The notes below the pieces were generated by a model, which had not been told where the DNA came from, made no database searches, and worked only from the letters and a program-made list of their open reading frames with translations. Positions 47,654 through 59,700 of a DNA stretch of 64,000 nucleotides are shown in pieces. This DNA comes from Patiria miniata (Eukaryota > Echinodermata > Asteroidea > Valvatida > Asterinidae). Made by a program: the position numbers and the translations under genes. Each line of letters begins with the position of its first letter. The first letter of the stretch is position 1. The DNA lies in the NCBI RefSeq assembly GCF_015706575.1, contig NW_024037063.1:16988927-17052926 (forward strand), in the 5' to 3' direction.

Positions 47654-47755
47654 ATGGCTGCGCTCATGTTGCACGATTTCATCAACGAAGTTCGAGTTCC
47701 GCTTGGTGGAGACAAAATCTTTAAAGATGAATGTGCCTTTTCCTTTGACAACCCC
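47654..47755 (+). CDS. USP5: USP5 exon 1
   Basis: Encodes [20 protein letters not shown] and [14 protein letters not shown]. Strong start context and a GTGAGT donor in phase 0. Confidence 0.95.
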
Positions 47756-50700
47756 GTGAGTTTATGTACATATTTTAAGAAAAACTTCCCATCAACAAGC
47801 TTCTGTTACCAATTATTGAATTTTTTGGCCGAATTATTCCACTGGCACTGCCACAACCATGACAACTGCCATGACTGCCAAACATGCCCAATATTCGGAC
47901 ACCATGTCTGATGATACTTTGATAGATCCGTAGTAAACATGGCCATACATACAATTACAAACATGACAAAGAATGTTGTAATGGTTGTAACGAAACTTGT
48001 TAATGTTATGTTATCCACCGGATTTAGAAATTCGGTCACCAGGTCATCGAAAATTGGAATTTAAAGTTCCGTTATCGACGGTGTTACCACACCATGATGA
48101 TGTGAATTTTTTAATGTCAAAGTGAGGCCAGGTGGTACAATCATTTGTATTGGGGGATATTGGATGGAAACGTAATGATATGAATGACGTGGTGGTGCTA
48201 CAGTCTTACAGGGGAACTTTGGTTTTGAGCTGAAGTAAAGATAGCCCCATAAATGTGGCCTATTTACTGGACTGCCATGACTGCCTCCGTAAACATAGGC
48301 CACACATCCACATGGCACATGTACAAAAATCGTGTCGATTTTGCCAAATTTTGATTTTCACATTTAGGCTTAGTTTGTTGGATTTTTTTGCTTTAGAAGC
48401 ATACTCACCCTCTTTATAGGCTAGTCAGAAAGTGCTGCCTTTTTCAGATGTCTAATTTTTGTGAAATTTCATGTTGAAATTTTGATACGCAAACGTGTAA
48501 AAATGAATCTGGAAATTTCACAAAAAATACACATCTGAAAAAGGCAGCACTTTCTGATTAGCCTATAAAAGAGGGTGAGTATGCTTCTAAAGCAAAAAAA
48601 CCCTACAAACTAAGCCTAAATGTGAAAATCAAAATTTGGCAAAGTCGACACGATTTTTGTACATGTGGATGTGTGGCCTATGTTTACGGAGGCAGTCCAG
48701 TAAATAGGCCACATTTATGGGGCTAAAGTAAAGAATACAGGGTTATGTTTCAGCCCGTGGAAAGATTTCCGTATAGGGACGCCACTTTTTTCAATAAATG
48801 TTCACCCAAATTGAACTTTTAAGTAAAAGCACCTGTTTCCTGAGTTGTTTTCAGTTTTGTGGAGCCTCCTGGATTTGTCTTCAATGAAATCACAAGGTGA
48901 GGTGAAATTATGTGTTTGGCGGCAGATAAGTGGCGTCTGTATACGGAACTCTTCCCCAGCCCACCCTCTGTGTAAATTGATAGACAATTGTGGTGGGGGA
49001 TTGTTTTTTTTAATGGTTTTGCTGAAGTTGGTTTGTTGCTTTTTTTCTTTTTCTTTTTTAAATAGTTTTGGAGACAGAATTGTGCTGTTTCGTTTTTATT
49101 TTTGTATTCGTTAAATTTGTGTATTTAAACTTTTTAATTTAGTTTTTATGAGGGGGGAATTTTTTTAAATTATTTATCCACAGATTAACAACGATGTTAA
49201 GGTTAGTGCAAGTACATGTACTGATTGCATTCCTGTTTGTTAATGACATGCTCACTCCATCGTAAAATGCTAGTATGATTATATTTGAGAAACAATCAAT
49301 GATTCATATTCAACAGATGAAAAATAGGAAGTACATGTAATAGCTTTCACAGTGAGTATACGTACATGTATCATAATCCCAACCCTGCCAGATGAACGCA
49401 ACACAGTGCATGAGGTGGAGAAGTCTGGTGCACTTTGATGCATTCAGCTATCATTTGATGCATTCAGAATGTTCGTGTGGGTCGGTAGGCGGGAGTTAGT
49501 TTTATGTCCACACTGGTTCCTGATCCGAAAAGCTAAAATACATGTGTATTAATGCTACATGTACATGTACTTATGGGTACATTGCAGTGTTCTCCTGGTC
49601 CCCCCCCCAAGCTTTCTGAGGCACCCGCCAAGCTTCAAAAGCTACCGCCAAGCTTAAAAAGTTACCCACCATGCTTAAAAAAAGGAAAAAATAATAAAAA
49701 GACAAACTAGTGCCACTACCATTAGCCTCCAGGGTATATTTTGGCCAGAAACTCTGTCAAAAGCAGTACATTGTAACATGCAACACTTGTCAAAAGGACA
49801 AGCCTGCCCATTGTAGCAATCAATCAGGTCAAAAGTCTCAATGTCAAACTGCCTCAGAGTCCCTGGTCACTGATGTGTTAAAAAAAGATGATGCTGAGCC
49901 AGTAATGTACTTAATTGTTAGTGTTACTGTGTTAGAAATGGCCTAAAAGCTGTTATCCGCACATAAATTACATGTTCATCTGCAAATAGTGCCCCTAGCA
50001 TAAAGAAATGTATGACTGCAAATAGCGCTCCTAATATAGTTATAGCGGGCCCCCTTCTGCTTTTTGACGGCGCACCAACCTTTAATTTTTCAAGTTTGAG
50101 AACACTGCATTGGTGTTTCAAGGGGCCCTTCACATCACAATTGCCAAATACTTTTGTCAACAAGAGTAGTGATTTTAGGCACATTTGATTTTTTTTTTAT
50201 AGGAGAGTGACACAGGTCTCTATGTCTGCATGAAGACATTTCTCGGCTTTGGCAAGGAGCACGTTCTGAGGCACTTCCACCACACAGGAAACAAAGTCTA
50301 CCTCCATCTCAAGACAGTCAAAAAGAAGGTAAACTGCTTTAACCTGGCCCGTTACTCCGGATGCATTAAGGTTCAACATTAAGTTTGGTGTTTAGAGCAA
50401 CTACATGTACCGTGCTGTAGACAAGCTATTGCTGCACTCATTTCAATTAAGTCTGGCCCTGCAGTAGCACGGCATCTACATGTAGAACGGGCCTAAGATT
50501 AATCTTGGAAAATATAAGAAATCTTGGTAAATGTCAAGAAATATCAAGTGAGACTGAACATTTGAAGAAATACCTTTTGTCTGCAGAAGCCCAAGACACA
50601 GGAGGAGGAAGAAAAGCCCAAACCTACTAGATTAGCAATAGGTAAGAATAAAACTCTTTTGTGTTTGTTTGTTTTTAAGCTCTTGCAGGAGCTTCTACAT

Positions 50701-53700
50701 GTCTCTTGGTGGTTGGTGGGTCGGTTGGTCGGTCTGTCTGTCCTGTAGGCATGTAGTCTGTGGCATGTAATCTTTATGGAACCAGTCTATTGTTATACTG
50801 TAGTCCTTGTAACTACAAGGCATATTAAAGAGTTGTCACCAGACTATTTCATCGACTGTCGAAGAACTTGAATATCTTGTGCTGAATAAAGATGCAAACT
50901 CTACGAAGGCCGTTATCGACAAGGCAGTGAGGCTACTAAAAAGACAGTGAGGCTACTAAATATTTATGAGGTGTAGTACAACAAATAAAAAGCATTTCTG
51001 GGAAATAGTTGGAATTACTGGTCCCTCGGTGTAGGTCAGCTTGACTACCTCCCTCCACTTCGCGTTGGGAGGTAGTCAAGCTGACCTACACCGAGGGACC
51101 AGTAATTCCCACTACTGTCCCTCAAACCATGCTGTATTTGTATACTACTACAGTACTTAGTGGGAAAAATTGGAAATTTCAAAATCCAGTTATCCTGTTT
51201 TGTTTTTTCAAACCGAATAATGGCGAGAAGCTCCCGTTCAGCTCAGAGTCAAGCCAACAAAAAGTAACAAGCGCGAGTGAGATCTGCATTGAATGCCCTC
51301 CAGAGATGTAATAGTGAAAGAAAAATGGGTGGGAACTCTGATCAGTCAACTGGGCAGGCTATTCATGAAACAAGAAGACCAGTAGCGACTGAATATGGTC
51401 ACAAATTCACAATCACAGACCAATGAGCAAATTGCGGGATGTTCCAGTTGTTTTCTTTAGCCTGTGTCACAAAAAATGGAATGCTTACTTTTTACAGTTG
51501 GTTTTGAATGTACAGTTTCCAATATCCAAGCCGAATAGCGGAATTCAAACCTAATTTTTAACAATCCAGATATTAAAGGGAAAATGCAACATTTGCAAAC
51601 ATCAAAATATAATACCAAAATATTTTGAAATACCTTGCTGGACTGTTTGTGAATGACAGTGTAAAGCATCCTGTAAAATCATGGCACCTGGTGTGCTGTC
51701 ATTTTCAAGAAAAGTGGTATTTTTGTATCAATTTCCAATGCTGGTCGGTCGACCAGTGTTGTAAAAAACTGGCTTTTTTTCAAATACTGGCCCCAATTGA
51801 CCATATTTAGTTAGTCTGCATTTGTTTGCAATCGATTACACACCTATGAATGGGTACAAGCCAGCTAGACTGGTTCCCTGACCTAACAATTCCCCAATGT
51901 CTATAAATTGCTCCGTTTCATCTTAAATGGAGTAAAAAAACCAGACTACAGGAAAATGATTGTTTTTCTTGGTTTTTATAGCATCTACGAACCCAAAACA
52001 TCAAAAAAAGTCAGTGTAACAATATTTGCTGTATATTACCAACCCCCCTCCCAAATCCTACCACTACTACTTAGTTTGTTGTCTATCGTTGTCTTGATGT
52101 CAGGTGTGGAGGGTGGCTTTGATGTGGAGGATCAGAACCAGTATGAATATGAAGAGCACAACTCGGTGGTCATCTTGCCAGACTACTTGGTGGTTCCACT
52201 GCCTGACCAAGACATTCCTCTCAAGGTATACACATGATACAATCCAGGGAATTTCATACCTACATTTGTACCTTCAGGCGATGGGTTCTAAATTGAGAGG
52301 GGTTGGCTTGAGCAGATCATGGCTGCAAGCCTGTGGTCAACTTTTATTTTTTGGGGTCTTAAATACATGCAATAATAAGTCCTTTAAGTTTATTCCCACA
52401 GCTTGAAAATACGACATCTTGGTCTTCTTTTTTACTTCAATTTTCAACGTATGAATGATCATCACAAATGGAATACATTTTAGGGGCGCGCATCCGTAAG
52501 TGGCACTAACCCGCACCTAATTTAGATTTTTGGAAGTGAGATGCCAATTTCTAGCACGATATTTCTCCTCAAGTCAGGCAGTTTATCAGTTGCCATATAT
52601 GGACATGCCAGTTACAATTTTACAAAGGCCTTTTTCGGGTATGATTTTCTTAAGAAACCAGTGAACCAAAAATAATTGCAATTCTTGAATGTTTACATGT
52701 TAATTTTCCTATTTAAGAGTCCTGGAAGTGCTCCACCAGGGGTGAACCTTCGGGCTTTATTACCTCGTTGAACGGCGCTATTTGGCGATCTCACATGAAA
52801 TTACGAAAAACTTATGGACATTTCTGAAGCAGTTCAACTTCACATTCTAGTATCAGATGTTTAGCAACCATCATCATCATCATGCGAGAGGTTGTCTTCA
52901 AACGACGCCTTCTCAGGAGACTCTGACGGTCGCATTCCATGCATCCCGGTCCAGCATCAGTGCCCTCAGCTCAGCGGTATCTTGTTGTGCTCGGTGCCTC
53001 TTCCAATGGCTCATCCATTGACTATTCCCCATTATCCTAAGATTCACAGCCATACTGACAATTCACAAAGGATTTGGTTTGTTTTGTTCAGGTGCAGCAG
53101 GCCGTGACTGGGATCCTTGCCGCTGAGTCGGCTTCTAGGCAGGAGCAAGTTGCTGCTTGGGATGGAGAGGCACGTAAGGTCTCAAAGTAAGTTGAAAAAA
53201 AGACATTGTTTTATTTTGTTCTGATTTTTTTTAATGGATTTTTTTTTATTGCAAAATTTGACCCTAACCCCCTAAGGCTTGGGTCTACCCTACTAGTCCA
53301 ACAGTCCAACGGTTACTTCCTGCTCAATCCAACAGAATCCAACTGTGCCAAATTGTTAGTTGTCTGCTGGATCAAACAGAGTCCAACTTGGCGTTATTTA
53401 TCAGTACCCAACAGAATCCGTCTCTGAATATGTACATTTGTACCAGGGGTTTACTGCTCAATCCATCAGGTTCCAACAGGATTATGATATAGTTAGATCC
53501 TGTTGGATTCAGCAGGGTTAGGGCTAAATTAAATGAACCTGTAGGTTGACTTGCCCGACTTGTCTCAACTCTACTACATTCCAAAACTATATCTATAACC
53601 AAAAATTGTTGACATGAAATATGATACATGTATATAAATGCCTACGACAGTCTACCCATTCCTATTGGTCCAGAGCCGGTGACGTGGCCTGTTTTAAACA

Positions 53701-56700
53701 GTTGATAAAGACATGGTTAGCTGGTCTTAAACACTTCTCCAGTGTCACATGAAATTTCTGTGACTCCTATGAAATGTGGTTCCAGTACCGTTTTATTTGT
53801 TGAACATTCACAATCCTCACATAAGCATGCGCAATACTACCAGTGAGTCAGTACTTCATATTCCTAAATTAACACTACACCGGCACAGCTGCGTTCTGCG
53901 CCACATCACGCAGTACGTGCAACGCGCGCACCAATCTCCATAATATGGGAAGTCAAGTTGTTGGAGGTTTTTTTTGCGAGAGGGCCATACCGTGATATAG
54001 CTAGAGGGGTGTTTCAAAAAAAGAAAATTGTTGGAAATTTATAATTTTTCACTTGTTTTGACTTTTGGACCGAAAGTTGAGATTTTTTGACTGAAAAGGT
54101 ATTCATGAAAAGGAATAAATATGTACTTTGCCGGTATTAAACACTATGTTGAAGAATGAGTGGATACTGATAATTACCCTTGCCTTAGTATCAGGCACTT
54201 ATCAGCATCCAGACTCCAACCGGTCTTGACCACTTCGCGCCAGGATTTTTTTGCTGAAAATTTAGATTTTTGCAAAAGGCAAAATGTTCTGATATACAGC
54301 CAAAGGCCACAAATACCGATTTGCAAGAGTCATTTCAGCAGTATTTGTATGATATTTCTTGCCAAAACCTCATATGTTTCAATACTCCAGGATGTGCACT
54401 GGAGCGTAAATTGTACAACAATAGGCCGTGCACAACGGCCTCCACAGACTTCACAGACTTTGTGTGTGTGTTCAAAGGACAAGAGGGATTAGCATGTTCA
54501 GACGTCACCCGGAGGGGAATTGAGGCAATTTTGACGTCTTAACCCATCAGCCGTGGCTGTGTATAAAAACAGCCAGTGCGTGTTATCGCGTCCTCCAACG
54601 CAAACTGGTTAAGCATAGTGTTTAAAACTGGCCATGCACACATTAATGCCCTAATAAGACTGCTGCAAACTGCTTACTTAGTAGATTGAGTTGAAATATA
54701 TACAAACCAAAAAAGTAAGAGGGCTTAACGATTTGACAGTGACAGGATCTTTATCAAAGGCAAAACTGTATTTTCTGTTATTAGCTTTGCTCTTTTATTA
54801 GCTTTGTTTTATTTTTGCAATCTTAAGACATGCAGAAAACCTACTGCAGTTGGACAATGGGGTCAAGGTGCCCCCTAGAGGCTGGAAGTGTAGCCGGTGT
54901 GACTTGACTGACAATCTCTGGATGAACCTGACGGACGGGGCTATCCTGTGTGGACGGCGCTACTTTGATGGATCGGGGGGCAATAACCATGCCTTGGAGC
55001 ATTTTGGAGAATTGAAGTATCCACTGGCGGTCAAGTTGGGTACCATCACTGCAAACGGTGCAGGTAATAAAGCTGGCACAATAAATCATGTAAATGTTCA
55101 GTATTAGTTTGCTTCCCCATCACCAGTGTACTTTCATAAACACTGTATACTCAGTGTTGTTCAAGGGCTTGCAAAAAAAAAAAATCACAAGCTTACTTGA
55201 TTGGGACTCGAACCCATGACCTCCAGCTTACCTGTGCAGACGTCTTACCACTCAACCACCGAGCTTGCTAGGGTCGTCTGGCTGGTTCGAATCTGTTACA
55301 GCAGTGAGTACCACTACCAAACTGTTCATATGATGGAAATTGTGTCTCGGATAATGTTGTGCAAATCGACCTGAAAATGAAACAGACCCAACCTGAAACC
55401 GACTTTGCAAACTGGAAAAAAAAGAAGAAACAGTTTGGAAATTCACGCGGTACAATATTATTGCCGAGTTCTGTACCTGTTACGACCAACGTCAACCCAC
55501 AGCATGAAGGTGCATGTGGTTTGTGGTCTATCACGCACAGTCTATAAGGTGTAGGCCCACCAGTAGGTAAAGTTATGAGCCTTCACCGTACCGTACAGTA
55601 TGATTCCAATACTGACGGACAACGATTTTCAAGTTCAGGCACAAAATGTGTACACAGTTGCCCGAGCCAGATGTTGGAGTTTTTGGTTCAGTTTCGGGTC
55701 AGTTTTTGCCTAATTTGTTTTGGCCAGATTGGGTTTGGGCTTCACATCGGCTTTGGTTCGGATTCGGTTTATATCTGTAACGTTTGGTTTGGCGTGGTCA
55801 AATTGACAAGATGCACAAGTTTAGTTGGGCAGATGAAAATTCAGTATTCGGAGTTTGAAAAATACCCATGTTTAAAACGGTTTTGAAAAAGCAACAAGTT
55901 TAATAAATTTCTAAATGTTTTTATTATGATTCCTGCATTTATTTCCACACAACTTATTGATGTTGACCCTGGATTGCCTATGTAGATGTGTTTTCCTACG
56001 ATGAGGATGACATGGTGGAGGATCCCAAGCTAGCCCAGCACTTGGCTCATTTTGGAATCAACATGATGATCATGGAAAAGGTAGGCCAGTTAACCACTTC
56101 AATCCGGGATTGTTTTTGCCAAAAATTCAGATTTTCGCAAAAGGCAAAACTTTCCAGCCAACTTCAGATATACAGCCAAACACCACAAATACTGATTCGC
56201 AAGAGTCATTTCAACAGTATTTGTATGATATTTCTTGCCGAAACCTCATATGTTTCAATACTCTGGGGTGTGCACTGGAGCGTAAATTGTACAATAGGCC
56301 TTGCACAATGGCCAATTCAAGATCAACACACGGTCTGCCTCCACAGACTTCACGAACTTTGTGTGTGTGTACAAAAGGCATGAGGGATTTAGCGTGGTTA
56401 GACATCACCCGGAGGCGAGTCCAGGCAATCTTGACGTCTTAATGCCGGGCCTATGTATAAAAACAGCCAGTGAGTGTTATCGTGTCCTCCGACCAAACTG
56501 GTTAACCCTAACCCCCTAGGCCCTTGTTGCTTACAACCATCCTCAATCCTCCAAAATCCTCCAAAATTTTGCAACTCCGCCTAAATTTTTCAAAATTGTC
56601 AGACAGTCCTGCCTCAAAATGCATTCATCCTCAATCCTCCAAAATCCTCCTCGTCCCAAAATTTTGCACTCGTATTTAAATGAAGGATAACCAACGCCAA

Positions 56701-59700
56701 ATCCTTCAAAATCATCAGACAGTCCTGCCTCAAAATGCATTCATCCTCAATCCTCCAAAATCCTCTTGTGCTTCAATCACCATTCATCCTCAATCCTCCA
56801 AAATCCTCATGTGCTTCAATCACCATTCATCCTCAATCCTCCAGAATCCTCATTTGATTCAATCACCATTCATCCTCAATCCTCTAGAATCCTCCAAAAC
56901 CGCCAGGAGGATTTTGGAGGAGTGAGGTGGGTTAGGGTTAAAGCCACGTAGGATCATTTGCAATAACCTGGAGAAATGGCTACCAATTTAAATACAGTAA
57001 CCTTGCTCAAAGTGAAGACAGAACTTGTGGCAAATACCCTGTGAAAATACGCCGCTTGAAATGGTATCGTTTTGAAGAAAACCAACATTGAAGGTGGTGC
57101 CTATTGGCACACTTTTTAATATACAGTTACAGGTTGCAATGGAATCCAGTTCTGAGATAAAAAAAAAGTGCTGACGTTTTCTCTGTTTTCTCAAAATGTA
57201 TTGTATCTACTGAGCTACAATGTCAACGGTTAATACGTGTACCATAATTTTCGGAATATAAGCCGCGGCTTATACGTTGAATTTGCCCATGAAAATGTTT
57301 ACTGCGGCTTATACACAGGGCGGCTTATACGCCGAGCCTTGAAGAATAAAAAAAAGATTCACATGTGTATTTAATATACTGGTACAAGAAGAGATGTGTT
57401 GCTGAAATGAATTATAACTTAAGAAAGTCATTAACAAACCGAAACCACGTCTCACGTAAAGGTACCGAGCGGTAAAAAGTACGGTGATGAAAGCTGTCTT
57501 CGACACTTGCCACCAGCCGTACGTGATACTGGTTACAGTGCAGCAGCGATATGCAGCATGCTTTCCCCCAGCGGACCACACCATTTGTGGTAATAAAGGG
57601 GTGTTCTTTCTTGGGAACAATAATTACCAATATTTCCGCTGTTAAAAAGAGAAGAAAAAAGACGAATAAAATTTTTATGGCGTTCGAAACATTTTTTATT
57701 ACATAATCAGTTGTTCAACGTCACAATATATTTTGTTTTCTTGAAATGTATTCAAGAAACGATGTAAAACTGAAAAGAGGGACTAAATCACCCCTTACAA
57801 AATTAATCGATTCGTCTATTAAAATGTCCGCTTCGTTTTGACTATTCCGAAGAAAGTTACAATCGAAACTTGAATTTTTATCGCAACTACTCGTTAGTAA
57901 TCGCAACAATTTGATAAGTTTTGAGGTAAAAACGGACCTGTTTATTCTTAGGACAAAACAAATCAGCATCTGTTGCCACAAAGCAAGATTTGTAGCGCTC
58001 CAGTCAGACAACACACGGTGGGTTTCATACTCTCTCACGTGCTGCGGGAAAATGTTGTCATTCACCGGCGTGCGTGGAGCAGGCTGCCGGGCTATGACGG
58101 GGCAGCCGGCAGCAGTTCCCGGTGTTTATTTCTCATCAATTCCCCATTTGTTTGTAAAAGTATTGATTGTAAATGATTTGATATAACTTTTTTGGCCCTT
58201 TTAATAGCTTCTGTAGTGTAAATGGAACTGGTTCAGAGCATTTTGACTAGAATTTGGAGGCCTTACAAAATTGAAACCACAGCGGTCGGTGCGGCTTATA
58301 CGCCGGTGCGGCTTATACGCCGACTTCAAATCTTAATTTGCAGATTTTTGCGTGCTGCGGCTTATACGCTGCGCGGCTTATATTCCGAAAATTACGGTAG
58401 TTGTAATGCAGTTAAACATTTGGGGAATTTTGTTGCTTCAAATCAAAAAATTGCATAACAAGAAAAGCAAATGACATAGGTTGATTTTCAGCGATTGTGA
58501 GGTTTTTTTTGTGTGGTGCCAACTAACATTTAAAATGCTCTGTAAAAGTGACTTTTTGGACAGTCTGATTTCAAAATAAAAACTTTGCTTTGGCATATCC
58601 AATATGGCATATCCAATTTAAAAAAACAAAGCAACGTTTGAAAGAGCAAGGTGTGTATTTTACTAATATTGCAATAACTCAATGACTTCTTGCCCAAAAG
58701 TGCCCGGTTTTGACATGCATGGACCACATCACAAGATGCAGGTTAATCATGTATTATCTTGAAAAAGAAATGTGTTGAATTGAATTTCAGACGGATAAGA
58801 CCATGACAGAGCTGGAGATTGACCTGAACACCAAGGTGGCTGAGTGGGATGTGATTCAGGAGGCTGGCAGCAAGCTGACGCCGCTGTATGGATCAGGCTA
58901 CACGGGCATCAGGAACCTGGGCAATAGGTACACACTACATACATTGGCTCAATGCATGCTTAAACCCTCTAAATTTAGTGGTGAAAAAAGTGACAGTACC
59001 AAAAAGTGAGGGCATTTCAATGCCATGATTTTCCATCATGTGTTAGTAACCTGTGGTATAACTTTTGGCTCTGTTAGACTCTGTATGCAAGTAGCAGGCA
59101 AAGATCCAGAGAGTTTGTGCCTTTATATTTTCATCCATGTGAAACTAAGTTGTGTATTCTGCTTGCCATATGTGACCGGCTCCACAAAAAAGGGTATTAT
59201 GTCGCAAAAAGGTGAAATGGAGTTATATACATGGTTGAAAAGCCCACAATGTAAGCTTTCATTTGGTGTATAATAGAGCTCCATAGCCCCTCCCGTTCTG
59301 GATATATGATGTATTTGCATATTAATTACTTCCTTGGAGTTCAAATTGCACAACTGAGAAAACAGGCTTTGAAATAGCTGGCTTTGTTGTAGAACAACAG
59401 AATAATGCACACAAACATGACAAAATGTTTTTTTTTTCCATTTTGTTCATCCAAACCAACATTTCTGTGAATGAAACCTGAAACTGTAGGTATTCAAGAT
59501 GTCATTCATGACATAAAATGAAAACTACATTTTAACGAAATTTTCACCCTCTCAATGTTGAGCGGGCCATAACACAATAATGCTAAGAGTGACTTTTTTG
59601 TAGAGCCGGTCACATATGAACCTGCACACATGGTTTGATCTGGTTATAGGGTAGTGAATTATATTATTAAGGCTACATGTACTGAGTCGGGGTAATTCCT

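Noticed and set aside
56504-56940. CRISPR-like array
   Set aside because: The tandem units touch each other and vary gradually, without unique spacers. It is a minisatellite in an animal intron.
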